Assembly: GCA_020881915.1 (NCBI GenBank)
Contig: JAJFPB010000005.1
Span: 1,860,001-1,924,000, forward strand
Reading direction: 5' to 3'
Length of the DNA stretch: 64,000 nt
Source of the DNA: Paramyrothecium sp. XJ0827
Lineage: Eukaryota; Ascomycota; Sordariomycetes; Hypocreales; Stachybotryaceae
The stretch's first letter is position 1, and the number at the start of each line of letters is the position of its first letter. A model generated the notes under the pieces. The model saw nothing but the letters and a program-made list of their open reading frames with translations, was not told the DNA's origin and ran no database searches. Below are positions 25,633 to 37,804 of this stretch, one piece after another. The position numbers and the translations under genes were made by a program.

Positions 25633-27355
25633 ATGGAACGTCAACCATCACAACCCGAGGCCGGCTCCGGCGAGACCACTCCCCTTCTTGCCACCACGGA
25701 TACCCGGCCCAAGAGCTCGCGCGCCGTGACCTTCAGCGCGAACCCCGTCACCCGCATATTCGATCCCGAGGCCGACTATGCCAACCCGTCCAACAGACCT
25801 GCTTCGCAGGGCGCTGGAGCCGGTGCAGGCTCGGGTGCCGGCCCACCAATGCTGGCAGCGCTCAACAGCAAGCTGCGACGGAGGAACAGCCATGGCGCCG
25901 TGCCGCCAACGTCTCTGCTCCCTGCCGGGCCCAAGATCGGGCCCCAACGAAGCACCAAGAAAACGGAGAAGCTGAAGCTTCTGCCTAACCCCGAGATCGA
26001 TGAAGAGGGCCAGGACGAAGAGAGCGGAAGAGATGTCTATTCACAATACACGCGAATCAAGGATCCTACGGCTCGTAGAGACGCTGCGCGTCTTGGCAAG
26101 GCTGATCGCGACCGACTGCCCAGAGTCACCGCCTACTGCACGGCGAACCGTTACGAGATGGAAAACCTGATGCGCTTCCTGAAGGGCAGGGGCAAGTCTC
26201 GCGGCGCACACCCAAAGCTGATTGACGAATGTATATACACCCCTTACAGCTACGTGAAGCCCAAACCCCACCAGCGGCAGGACCCCGTGCAGAGTTATGA
26301 GCGACGGCATTCTACCGGAAGTGAATCAGCGGAGGGCATGCAGCATCAAGGCTCTACCGAAGCCACGCCAGACTACGGCAACGGATCCACAGGTGGCAAC
26401 CACGCCCCGGACTCCAATCCTGACCTTGGGCCCATCAACACCGAGGATCTGCTGGGCTCTAACCTCGCGGACGACGGACCGCTGCCCGACAGCGTGCTGG
26501 ACTTTGATATTCAAGTGCACACGCCCGAGGTTTTCCTCTTCGACTACGGCGTCGTGGTGATATGGGGCATGACGGAATCCCAGGAAGCCAAGTTCCTCAA
26601 GGACATCTCCAAATTCGAGCTCGAGAAGCTTGCGCCGGACGATGTCGAGGTCGAACGCTTCAACTTCTACTATACCAGGGAGTACCAGGCGCGCATCTAC
26701 AACGACTTCATCACCCTCAGAGACAAGAATAACTACATGACCAAACTAGCCATTTCACATGCGCTTGCGCAAAGTGTCAAGGTCAGTGCTTCCCCTACCA
26801 GCTACACGATCCCCTCGCGGGGTTTTCTTACCCATGCGGTCAAGCGAGACTGACCCAACTGCGTGCAGACATCACTGTTCGAGGAGCTTATAGCATCAAC
26901 CGTCGAGACATGCAAGGACATCCCCACTCAGATTGCCCTGACGGGCAAGATTGCGCTGAGCCGCTCCCAGATCAACATGCAGATCGGCGAGCTCTTCATC
27001 CTCCGCATCAACATCCACCTCAACGGCTCCGTGCTCGACACGCCCGAGCTCTTCTGGGTCGAGCCGCAGCTCGAGCCGGTGTACCAGGCCGTCAGGAGCT
27101 ATCTCGAGATGGACCAGCGCGTCGGCCTTCTGACGGAGCGCCTCGACGTCATCGCCGACCTCCTCGCTGTCCTCAAGGACCAGTTGAGTCACGGCCACGG
27201 CGAGAAGCTTGAGTGGATTGGTACGTAGTCTGGTCGTCCTCGGCCCAAGAAAAGCTGCATCGTGCTAACCACTCACAGTAATTGTGCTCATTGCCATGGA
27301 AATTCTCGTTGCCGCCGTCAACATTGTGGTGGACCTCTATGCTGGAGAGGGCTGA
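25633..27355 (+). CDS. DUF155 family membrane protein (RMD1/RMD8/Sif2-like)
   Basis: Three exons: 25633-26781, 26869-27220 and 27279-27355, giving 525 residues. The first ~150 residues are disordered. The DUF155 domain runs from about residue 165 (RVTAYCTANRYEM) through VFLFDYGVVVIWGM to the helical part (LAISHALAQSVKTSLFEE, ALTGKIALSRSQINMQIGEL). One C-terminal transmembrane helix ends the protein (IVIVLIAMEILVAAVNIVVD), encoded across the last intron. Budding yeast RMD1/RMD8 are needed for sporulation, and fission yeast Sif2 was named for binding the spindle-pole protein Sad1; the molecular role of the family is unclear. Start chosen as the first ATG of the frame. Confidence 0.9.
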
Positions 27356-27680
27356 GCTTCCATAATAGTGGCAGACGAAGCGAACGAAGGGGGAGGTGTA
27401 GGTTTAGTTTGGCGAGCATTCTTTGGCGCTGCAGGGGTTTTGGTTGATTGATTCCCCCCGAGTAGATCATACACAAATCCTCGTGCCAACAGTAGACGGA
27501 GTCTAGATCGAACAGCTGCATGAAGGAATCACTATATTTTTTGTCCTTTGTCATACCACTCCTTCCCATAGAATACAATGTCTAAGGTGGCCTTCGTCAT
27601 ATGGATGGCCCACGATTAAATCAAAAACCCACCACGTAACGCCATGAAAGACCAGTGGTTATCGCCGCAGGCGGGCCGTG
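27356..27680. other. Convergent 3' flanks
   Basis: 325 nt between facing stop codons. No ORF or RNA is supported. Confidence 0.5.
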
Positions 27681-28685
27681 CTACTCATCCCCCTCCTTGT
27701 CCGCTTGTGCCTCCTGGTCCTCGGTATCATAGTTGCCCATCTCCACGTCTTCGTCCTGCGTCTCCTGCTTCTCGACGGACGGCTTGTCGTCCTTCTTCCG
27801 CCTCGCGGGGTGGTCTTCGTCCTCGGCACGCTCGGCGAACTCGCGGTTGTAGCGGGCCTTGATCTCAGCCTTTTCGTCGTCGCCAAGGTCCTTCCAAGCC
27901 TGGGCCAGCTCCTCCTCGGTGGGTGTCTCCTCGTCCTTGTCCTTGGCCTTGATTCGAGCCTCTACACAAAAGAGCTCGAAGCCGTTGGTAGGTGCCTTGA
28001 TCGAGGTGCCATTGCCGTTGGCGTCGTTGGCTGCGCTGTCCTCCTTGGCCTGGCCATCGGCGGCGTGAGATTGGCTCTCGGAGCCTGGCGAGGCCGGTTG
28101 CTTGGAGGATTCGGCGTCTGGCGCCTTTGAGGAATCGCCATCACCCACAGCGGAAGGCTTCCTGTGGCCCCTCTTCGTACGCAGCGGTCGTTCCTTGGGC
28201 TTTCGGGGGTTAGCATCCACATCACCGATCACGTCGATTCTTTTATCCTATCCACCGCACAGTATCAACATCGCAACTCGAGAGAGGGTTTAGGCAGCAA
28301 GGACACGCAGGAGCAAGCGGCCCGGTATGCCTGGGGAGGGGGGAGGGGGCAGGTTCAAGCCGGGCACAGAGCAGAGCCGAAGTTCAAGGAGAGGAGAGCA
28401 TACCGTCGGCGGTGGGCTGGGACTCCCGTCTGAGTCCTCGACGTTGGTGCTTGTGCGCTTGGCCAGCTGCTCGAGCAAGAAGGCGCGCTCTATGCGAAGC
28501 TTCTCGACTTGTCGCTTGATGCGCGCGAGGCGAAGGCGCGCGGCGTCGTTGGCATCCTCGACCTCGTTGGTTCTATTCTTCAGCTGGACGCATTTCCGGC
28601 GGTAGGCTTCTTCCACGGACGGAGGCAGCGACGGCGGGACTGCGTGATCGGGTTCAGCGTCAGACAATTTTCGCTTCGCTGGCAT
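27681..28685 (-). CDS. HMG-box protein, putative INO80-complex subunit (Nhp10/Nht1-like)
   Basis: Two exons, 28685-28404 and 28199-27681, give 266 residues. The N-terminal half has a coiled coil (EEAYRRKCVQLKNRTNEVED to IERAFLLEQLAKR), the arrangement of Nhp10/TFPT-type INO80 subunits. An HMG-box-like segment lies near residues 165-225 (NGFELFCVEARIKAK ... LAQAWKDLGDDEKAEIKARY). The tail is strongly acidic. Fission yeast Nht1 and budding yeast Nhp10 combine these parts in the INO80 nucleosome remodeller. A plain HMG-box protein outside INO80 remains possible. Confidence 0.8.
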
Positions 28686-28934
28686 CGCGGCTGGATGGGC
28701 CGGGACGGGCGGACGGGGTTTCGGGGGGCGGCGATGCGCGGTTGATCACGAGAGGCAAGGTGATTGGGGACGGCGACCAGGCTTTTTGCAGCTGGGCGAG
28801 ATTGAGGATACAAGAGTGGTGCTCGGGAGGAGGAGAGTTCTGGCGGGTGGGGGGCAGGAAAAGGATGATCGACTTCGCAAAGTATCGGCGAACGCAAGGG
28901 AGAGTCAAACTCACCAGATTGGGGGGCCATTGGC

Positions 28935-28958
28935 GGCAGCGGCAGCGGCAGCGACAGC
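28935..28958. repeat. GGCAGC hexamer repeat
   Basis: Three GGCAGC units followed by a GACAGC variant. Confidence 0.8.
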
Positions 28959-29224
28959 GACGAAGCAGTCCCGCGCGAAGCTTTTGGTGTGGATCGGCTC
29001 GGCGGTTGATGGACGTTGGTGCTGCTTGTACAGCTGGACGATGCTAGGCAAGGAAATCGTCCTTGAGGGCTGTCGATTATACGTGATGGGAATTTACAAT
29101 GTTCAATTATAACGACGGGGCGACGCGGTGTTGATGACAGTGCTCCTACACCATGGGGACACGCGCATTATTGCTGTGCAAGGGAAGACGAGACGGTTGA
29201 GGTCGATGGGATGCGTTTTCCGGA

Positions 29225-29600
29225 GGTACCCTTGGGCAATGCTAACGTACTCCTTGCCTTACCTTGCCTTACCTTACCGGCCGGCCCATCCACCGCTGCG
29301 ACTTGCCGGCGCTGATTGATTGGCAAGGCTGAGCAGATTCGAGGCGACTGGACTGAACAGGACTGGACTGGGTGCCTTCTGACCGCCCAATTGAGGTGAG
29401 GTGAGGTACCTGTGCCTCGCCTCGCTCGCTCTGGCTGGTGAGCATCGACCGCCACAGCGGCTCCCCCAGCGGACGAAAGCCACACCGCCCCAAAGCTCCC
29501 AAAGGGTGCCGGTACCTTACATTACCTCATGTTACTGGCTGAAGGGTGACCCCCGCCCCCCACTACCTTACGTTAGGGACCTGTACCGTAGGCCACCACC
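29225..29600. repeat. Cluster of TACCTTAC / GGTACC motifs upstream of cct8
   Basis: Copies include AGGTACCC (29225), CTTACCTTGCCTTACCTTAC (29257 on), GAGGTACCTG (about 29401), GGTACCTTACATTACCT (29509 on) and CTACCTTACGTTAGGGACC (about 29565). Same family as at 9575-9700. Confidence 0.65.
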
Positions 29601-29744
29601 ATTGCTGGCACATCAATCCCGAGATTTTCTAAGCAGAAACAATTTGGGGGGCTCGCAAGCACACCAGAGCGCCTTCACGCAAACCTCCCCCTTACAGCTC
29701 TGCAAGCTTCACCTACACCAAGGAGAGCACGCAAACAGCCCGCC

Positions 29745-31702
29745 ATGTCTCTCAACATCCCCGGCGCGCCCAACGCCGGCCTCTTCAAGCAGGGCTACAA
29801 CAAGTGAGTTTGCATGGAAAAGCTCCCCCCCCATTACACGCACAAAAAAACCCCACCATGGGACTACACGACGACAACTTCAAACAAAAGTCATGCGTCG
29901 CCCAGTCTCCTGTGCTGTGTTCATGCGGCTAACCCACGGGCCTCGCCCTTCCCGCGCTCTAGCTACGATGCCGAAGATGGTGCTGTCCTGCGCAACATCG
30001 AGGCCTGCCGGACCATCGCCTCGACCGTCCAGACCTCGCTCGGTCCCTACGGCCGCAACAAGGTCGTCATCAACCACCTGCAGAAGATGATCCTCACCTC
30101 CGACGCCGCCACCATCCTCCGAGAGCTCGATGTCGTGCACCCGGCCGCCAAGCTGCTCGTCATGGCCAGCCAGCAGCAGGAGGCCGAGATGGGCGACGCC
30201 ACCAACCTCGTCATCATCCTTGCCGGAGAGCTGCTGCGTAAGGCCGAGGACCTCCTGCGCATGGGTCTGAAGTCGTCCGACATCGTCATCGGTTACGAGA
30301 AGGCCCAGGCGTTTGCCCTGGCTACTCTCGAGAAGCTCGCTGTCGACAAGGTCGAGGACATCCGCGATCAGGAGGAGCTCGGCAAGGCCATCCAGACCGT
30401 CATCGCCAGCAAGCAGAACGGCAACGAAGAGTTCCTCGCTGGCCTCGTCGCCGAAGCCGTCCTCGCCGTCCTCCCCAAGAACCCCGCCAACTTCAACGTC
30501 GACAACATCCGCGTCGTCAAGATCATGGGTGGCAGCTTGTCGCAGAGCCAGGTCGTCAAGGGCATGGTCTTCCCCAAGGAGCCCGATGGTGCTGTCAAGA
30601 AGGCCCAGCGCGCCAAGGTTGGTGTCTTCACCTGCCCCATCGACGTCAGCCAGACCGAGACCAAGGGCACCGTACTCCTCCACAACGCCAAGGAGATGAT
30701 GGACTTCACCACCGGCGAGGAGAGCCAGCTTGAGACGGCCATCAAGGAGCTTCACGACTCCGGCCTGCGCGTGGTCGTCTGCGGCGACAGAATCGGAGAC
30801 CTGGCGATGCACTACCTGAACCGGTTCGGTATTCTAGCAATCAGGATTCTGAGCAAGTTCGAGCTACGCAGAGTGTGCCGCGTCGTTGGCGCGACTCCCC
30901 TGGCCCGCCTCGGTGCCCCTATGCCCGACGAGATGGGTAACATCGACATTGTTGAGACGCTTGAGATTGGCGGTGACCGCGTTACGGTCTTCAGGCAAGA
31001 GAACGAAGTCACGAGAACAGCCACTCTAGTCCTCCGCGGTGCCACTCAGAACCACCTCGACGACGTCGAGCGAGCCGTTGATGACGGCGTCAACGTCGTC
31101 AAGGCCATCACCAAGGATCCCAGGTTGGTCCCTGGTGCCGGTGCCACCGAGGTCCAGCTCAGCGCCAGGATCCAGGCGCACAGCGAGAAGACGCCCGGCC
31201 TGAGCCAGTACGCCATCAAGAAGTACGGAGAGGCCTTCGAGGTCGTGCCGCGTACGCTGGCTGAGAGCTGCGGCCTGGACGCCACAGAGGTTTTGAGTAA
31301 ATTGTATGCCGCTCAGCACAAGAACGAGGACGGCGATACCGGAGTAGATGTTGAGGTACGTGGTTCACAACCAAACTCATGTTGCTTGAAGACTAACACA
31401 TCTGCGCAGAACAGCGACAATACTGGCATATTAGATGCCAACGAGAAGGGCATCCTTGATCTGCTAGCATCCAAGCAGTGGGCCATCAAGCTGGCCACCG
31501 AAGCCGCACGAACTGTACTATCTGTCGATCAAATCATCGTAGCAAGGCAGGCGGGTGGCCCTAAGCCTCCCGGCCCCAACCCAGTAAGTGCCTGCTTCCT
31601 CGTCCACAATCTTCACTACACCCTCTCTCTTCTTATCACGTATCATGTTTGGGCTTATGCTAATTCGTACGCTCTCTCTCACAGAACTGGGATGAGGACT
31701 AA
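29745..31702 (+). CDS. cct8: CCT8, theta subunit of the TRiC/CCT chaperonin
   Basis: Four exons: 29745-29803, 29963-31355, 31410-31583 and 31685-31702, giving 547 residues. The last exon is 18 nt and encodes NWDED plus stop. Start MSLNIPGAPNAGLFKQGYNN matches fungal CCT8. Chaperonin motifs: TSLGPYGRNKVV after the first intron, a GDATN nucleotide motif at residues 97-101 (commonly GDGTN), RLGAPMPDEMGN, and the C-terminal VPGAGATEVQL and VDQIIVARQAGG. One of eight paralogous ring subunits that fold actin and tubulin in the cytosol using ATP. The gene is very rich in third-position C, giving a 310-codon false frame on the opposite strand. Confidence 0.97.
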
Positions 31703-32993
31703 ATGACGAACTCGCCGGTGTATACCACAACGGGCTGAGCGCCACGTAGCAGCTCCCTGCTGTTGAGGGGCCGCTGGTCGACACTCCCGTAGGAAGGGGG
31801 TGTGAGAAACGAGCAGGGCACTGGCGTAGCGCGCCTTTCGCCGAAGCTTTCATGATTAAAAAAGGAAACTCGCACAGGATAGATGTGAACTACTCCCCCC
31901 CGGATCTCGTCCCCATGACTTGCAAAGGGGGGGGGCGTGTGTATGGGGCTGATGGAAGAGGAGGGCGGTGTCTGATAGAATTGATAAGAGTCCGCAGAAA
32001 TCCTCATTCCGAGGCCAGGACCAAAAAGCAAAGACAAAGAGAAAGAGAAGCATATTTGCCTAATTCTGATAATGATCGACAGCGCCGTGTTTCTCCGCCA
32101 CTTGTTTCATGTGTGAGACCACTTTCCTGTACTTGGCGTTGCATCTCCTGGTCACATCCTTCGCACCTCCACGGGAGTTTCATTTCATTTCTAGTCAGTC
32201 ATCAGTGCACGATATCCCACAATTGCCGGTGGAGCGCAAGTAAGCAAGCAGTTGTGAAGCAATTCATTGTTCGTAGCTCAGCCCAAAAAACGATTCGATT
32301 CCAAGTTGCAAGGAGAACCCACCGCATGGTGCGTGATCCAGGATAAAGATAGTATCATACAAGAATTATTTTCTCCTTGTCCCCAAAGCTCATACAAGCA
32401 AAATCTTAGATTCTCTGCGCTGGCTAAAACGAGAGCAAAACAGCTGTGTATCCCCATCCTTCCCCTGTCCTCGCCCCTCGTTCTTCGGACTTCTTTTCCA
32501 AGCCGCCTTTCATTCATTGAACACAAACAGATAGACCACCCGTGCCTCGGACGAAGTAAACGTGACAGTCGCTTTCCTTTGCCTCCCAGTGCGATAAAAC
32601 CGCGTCATAAGACATATCCAATCAAACATGGAGGGGAAAACACGACAGAAATATGAGAGAAAATGCGACGTCGAGTGACATGTGTAGCGCGACGCTGAAC
32701 CAGGTAGCGTATGGGGTATGAAAAGCAAAAAAATGGCATATAGCATAGATGACGTGTGAGAACGGAAGGATGGAAAAACTTTCAGGGCGTCAGCAGTGAG
32801 CGTATGAATACTTGTAAGCTGCCCAAGCAGAAGCAGGAAGATACAAGCTCGAATAGACACTGCCAAGATTTGCCTGAAAGTGATCGGAAGAGGTCGTCGT
32901 TGCATTACCGTGCACAGGGCAGATCGTGCCTGCGTCGACGGTGGAAGTAGGTGAATCAGGCAGGCATAAGAATAGTCTTTCAGGGTGAAGAGC
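31703..32993. other. Convergent 3' region of cct8 and the RING/PH/vWA gene
   Basis: 1.3 kb between facing stops. It is AT-richer than the flanking genes. No ORF beyond 164 codons and none with a domain. Probably two 3' UTRs. Confidence 0.5.
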
Positions 32994-35900
32994 CTAAGCT
33001 TCTTCCATGATGCCACCTTGGCCGCCGCCTTCCTCACGCCATTCACGGCTCCTTTCCGTGAGGCGTTTGATGCCGCCGACACGGCCTGCCCACAGGCTCT
33101 CGATCTGTGTGCGGAAGGTAAAGGATCGCTGAGAGCTGATGACGCCAATAGCCTGGAGCACCGCTTTCCGGCTATCGCGGCCGAACACGGCGGGGTGGTT
33201 GATCCATTCGAGGCTGCTCTCCAACTCGTTGTCCAGAGCAGCCACCGTAGCGGGATCGATGCCAGTGCTGAGCCCCAGGCCGTCGTTGGATCGGCTGTGT
33301 CCCAGCTGGTTGGAAGGGTAGCCGGCATTACCAGAGGAGGTGGCCGATGCAGGAGGCGAAGGAGTGTTCTTTCGATCCGGGGTTCCAGCAGGCCCATGCG
33401 ACGGCTCACCGCCAGGATGAGGTGTCGATGGATTTGACTTGCCACCTGGGGGTGGGACTGGTGGCAAGCCTCCCTTGCCGAGACCTTTGAGGATAGTTCG
33501 TGTCTCATTAAGGAGGGTGTGAGCGCGATCATGCTGGCCCCGGCTAACAAGCGTAAGAGCTCGCGTCAGCATGTCGGATGTGAGGAGCTCCATGCGACGT
33601 TGGACAATGCTGTGGTGCGGAGGAATTGGCGGCGAGTTCTGCCATGATTTCTTCTGGCTCCCTCCTGCTGGGAGCATGGTGATGGCAAGCAGCGAAGGTC
33701 GATGCATGTGCGTCACGGTACCTTCTCGTAGGATATCTCCCCAAGTGAGGTCGGCCTGGATCAGTGGCACTTCCTCGATCGACAGCGTTCTCTCTGCGTC
33801 GTTGTCAAGAGGTCCGCCAAGTGCCTCAAGTCCCGAAACAATGTTGTCCCAAGGATCTTGCGGTAGCTGGTCCTGAGATGCCGTGTCAGGTAGGATGACG
33901 AGCTGAACCAAGATATCGCGCTTGTCGCCGAAACGTAGGTCGCCCAAAGAAGCTTCGGCATCCCGGCCGGTGGCGCGTTTGGTGATCTGAAGAGCGCCGC
34001 TGATCTTGTGGAACTTGGCGGGCGAGCCCTCCGGAAGCTTGAGCTTCACCTTGACATTCTGGTGTGACAATGTCTGCATTGCACCCAGGCAGCCTGCAAG
34101 ACATTCACGAAGCATCATCCAGTCCTTAACGTAAGTGTAGGATGCTTTCGTCCTGGTGGAAAGCTCAATCATGGTGTCTGGCTTGTGGGTCATTCCCAGA
34201 CCGAAAGAGTGAATGGTAATTCTGTAAGGGGTCAGCAACTGCGAGTCCACTATAAAAGGGTTGTGTTACTTACTTGGCTGCTTCCGCCCTTGAAACAACA
34301 AAGTCTACGGAATCGGCGTCCGACGTTGAGGCATCGCTGATGAGCATGATGGTAGCAATCGGGTTGTTGTGTTTGCGTTGCATCAGGAGATCCATTGCAA
34401 CGTTGGCACCTTCAACAACGTCGGCGCGGTGGCTCTTCTGTCCAACGGGTTTGATGGATGAAAGGATGTTACTCCAGCCTGGCCAGGCCTTGGTTGTCAT
34501 GCCGACAATAGGGACACCACCTCCTCCAGATCCAAAGGTTACAAGGCCCATGCGGTCACGCTCGCCAAGTGTGTTCACCATGAATCTCAGAGCATCCCGG
34601 ACCAGATTGATCTTCACGCCTTGCATCGACGATGAGATGGGAACGACAACCACAACGTCAATGGGAACATGTACGGTGCTAGGTAGGCGTGGGCTCTTCG
34701 CAAAGTTGGTGTACTCAGTGGGTGCTGTTGTCACAGACTTATGTCCCAACGAGGATGCGACTGATGACACACGTTGCCGTGCGCGCTGCCAGTCTGCTTC
34801 CTCGTCCGTCTCGGACATGTCGCCCCGGTCGTACTCCGGACTGCGCATGGGAGAGGTCTCGATCGCGTTGAGATCAAGGAGCGCCTGGTTCCAGAGCTTG
34901 AGCTGGTTTCGGTTCTCGAATCGCAGATGGAATTGAGGCAGTTCAGCCACAGATAGGCTCAGCGTCAAGATATTCTCGTCAATAGTACCGGTCTCAGACA
35001 CTTCATTCAAGTGCTTCTTGATGAGAATAGAACCCTTCAGCGTGCAGCGAGTCGTCTTCCTTGGGGCGCCATCATCCCATTGCTGGGCCGCAGGCTGTGG
35101 TAGCTTCTTTTCCTTGACACAGATGAGCATCTCAGCAAACAGGAAGCACTCCAGCTCCTGCCAAGACACCTTGTCCTTGCCAACACGGAGAGTCCCGTAA
35201 AGTCTTAATTTGCCGAATCTACTGAAATCCAGCCCGTGCCAATTGTCGACGCGGTTCCGCAAGTTCTCGGTCATCTCTTCCAGGACCTCGGGGTTCTCGT
35301 ACGGGTAAAAGCGTGGCGCGCTTCTCGCCGGGGATGCGTGTCGAATAGACCCATCATCCCTCCGTATGCTAGGTGCAGCCGGGGGAGCAGGTGAGCCCAA
35401 ATCTTCAGGATTGGGCTTCCACTTGTTGTCGGGGACTTCGATTGTCACGAGACAAGTCAGGGTCTGCTGTTGGCGGGAGCGGCTGATAGTGGGGAACTCT
35501 GACCGCACAGTGACAATGGGGGGTGGTATCGGGTTTCGCGTAATCGATTGTGGGCTCATCGGGGCTGTCTCCATGGCTTGTACATCATAATCATGGCGAC
35601 GTGGAGGCCCGCTCTGCGTTGTCTCGGGATAACCACCGGACGAAGCAACGCCCGTAGCCTCACTATCGCTACGCGCATGTCGGGAGGTGCCGTAGCGGTC
35701 TGAAGAAGCCGCATCTCGGCTGTCGCGAAAGCTTCCACGGGTGGCGCTCTCACGGCCACTGGCTGCGCCGACAGATGGGTGCCTCTTCTGAGAACCTTCG
35801 AGACTCGGCGGCCGGACAGTCTGGTTGTCCCACGTAGGGGTTGGTGTTTGCATAGACCGAGCATCGGTACCGGCCGATCGGACTATGTTGCTAATTTTTT

Positions 35901-36660
35901 CTACACACCAAGGGTCAGTTTTGAAACACGAATGAGGAAGTTCAAGATGGAAGTACCAATGTCGATAACATTTCCACCACGACTGGTGTCAAGATGCAAC
36001 GGAGCATCGCATGTCGGGCAATATTGTGACTCGAACTCGCGAATGAACTCGTAGAAGCAAGCCTCGTGAGAGACGTGCGTGCAGGAGAATTGTAATATAC
36101 GTTCACCTCGCAGGGTGTGCTCCAGCGGCTCTTCGCAGACGGCGCATTCACTGCCGACAAACGTCCGCTCTCGTCGCGTGCGACTCCGGTCCACGTTGCT
36201 CGCCATTATGTTGTTGTCGATGCTTCCAACCCTGCGCGAACTGCTGCTGACCGCGGATCTTACAGAGCCGACTGACGAGCTGGAGCGCTGTACGGAGTTG
36301 CCCAAAGTTCCGGCCGTGCGAGAGCGACCTAATTGAAGAAAGGAACGTTAGCAATCGGTTGAGGTGAGGCGTCTGTTGCGCAAATGAACCAATTCGTTTG
36401 GCAGCAAACACTGTGGGATGAAGAGGTAAGGGTCTCCCAGGGGCCTGCGTACCTTTTTCGGGGAACTGGGGCGCCTCCGTAAGAGACCGGGATCCTGTGT
36501 CGGGTCGGGGTCGAGCTGCGCCTGAGCCGAAGTACTGCGGACTCAGAAGGGCCGTATCCAAACGATCAGAAGGTTGATCGCGATTGTTTTTTGTCCTGTC
36601 GGGCAGGAAGCTTTTGTTTCCGAAGCCGAGACTTTGGTTGCTGCGGGACCGACTGAACAT
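32994..36660 (-). CDS. RING-H2/PH/vWA protein, Ste5/Far1-type MAPK scaffold candidate
   Basis: Four exons: 36660-36453, 36328-35957, 35900-34274 and 34221-32994, giving 1,144 residues. Ser/Arg-rich N terminus; RING-H2 at residues 131-175 (C-X2-C-X17-C-X-H-X2-H-X2-C-X12-C-X2-C); disordered linker; PH-like domain about 418-535 (FGKLRLYGTLRVGKDK, then the amphipathic closing helix RNQLKLWNQALLDL); vWA-like domain from about 605 (HVPIDVVVVVPISSSMQG, MLISDAS) into the last exon; Pro-rich then helical C terminus. The order RING-H2, PH, vWA is that of budding yeast Ste5 and Far1, scaffolds of pheromone MAPK and polarity signalling. The metal-binding DxSxS of the vWA reads PISSS, so its Asp is missing. 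A RING-vWA ubiquitin ligase is the main alternative. Confidence 0.8.
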
Positions 36661-37010
36661 GGAGGAGGGTACGGCTGGGCAGCAAGAGCGTAGCGGGCGG
36701 AACGAAGCTGCGCCGAAGGTTGTAGCGCGAGCCTCACAAAGGGTTCGTCGCGGTGGTGAGGATGGCCAGCAGGTGAGTCAACGGCCGTTGGAAGTTGGGC
36801 TAGGTTGTCGCTGGGAGCGTCCTCTGTGGTAGAGGGTTGTTTCAGATATCCGTATCAATTAATGCTGTATGGAAGAAAGCGGGGACGATTTTCGCATGGC
36901 GGCGGACCCAAGGGACCGGATCGTGGGCGACGCACGACGGCAAAGGACGAGCGTTTAGGGAAGACCCGATGGTGCAAGAATCGCGGGACACCCGTTGGAG
37001 TAGAGTAGCG

Positions 37011-37034
37011 GTGCAGGTGCAGGTGCAGGTGCAG
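37011..37034. repeat. GTGCAG hexamer repeat, 4 units
   Basis: Four perfect tandem units upstream of the RING/PH/vWA gene. Confidence 0.9.
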
Positions 37035-37788
37035 CCGAAGCCAGAGCCAGGCCGGATTGGTGGCTTGGGTTGAGCTGAGCGGACGGACGGTGCGGCCGTG
37101 AAGTTGTGCCAGGGCGGGCAGACACGAAAAAAAGGTCGTCGAATGGCAAACGACTGGCGAAAATGACGGCGCCAACTAGAGGGAAAGGGGTGGTGTCTGG
37201 AGAATTTGCTTTGGCGACCCTTCCTTTTTTCGCCCTCCCCTTGACCCAGTTTCGCAAGCACCCAAGGCACCACGAGTCGGCTAGTGCGAGGTACAGTTCT
37301 CCAGGCGACGATCCCTTGTCCAGCTAAGGGAATATCCTTTCGGCCACCAGCCACTTTAATTCAACGCTTGCCTCGTCTTGTTCTCCCGTCTCTTTTCCCG
37401 GTGCGATCCGTCCTGGGATACGGTCGTTCTCGAATCAGGTTCTTTTCCTGGTCTTCTTCCTCTTCTTGTCTGTTCTTTCTTCCTTTCTTTCTTGTCCCCT
37501 TCGTCGGCGATTGTAGGCGCTCCTGTTGGTGTGGAGCCTGGTCCGTCCTAACGATAAGTGCCTATGAACCGTTGAGACCACACTTGGACAGGAAGGAAAG
37601 TCGCATTCCCTTGAACGGGGAGCCAAGGTGGGGGAAAGAGAGGAGAGGAACAGTCGAATGGACAAGGGTGGAGGATCAAACGGGGTTTAAGAATGAGGAA
37701 TTGTTTGAGGTGGTGAACGCAAGGCAAGGTAGACAGGAAGCGAACAGCGCAGCACAGCAACGTACCGGAGAGATGGATGGTTACCTGA

Positions 37789-37804
37789 CTTGCTTGCTTG
37801 CTTG
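37789..37804. repeat. CTTG tetranucleotide repeat, 4 units
   Basis: Four perfect CTTG units; simple-sequence repeat. Confidence 0.85.

Larger units (their letters stand above)
28686..29744. other. Divergent promoter region, HMG-box gene and cct8
   Basis: It holds a GGCAGC/GACAGC tract (28935-28958) and a dense GGTACC/TACCTTAC cluster (29225-29600), the latter 150-520 nt upstream of cct8. No supported gene. Confidence 0.55.

Noticed and set aside
29880..30812. 310-codon frame antisense to cct8
   Set aside because: It mirrors a gene with extreme third-position C, giving a Leu/Val/Asp/Gly-rich shadow translation. The cct8 strand carries the conserved protein.
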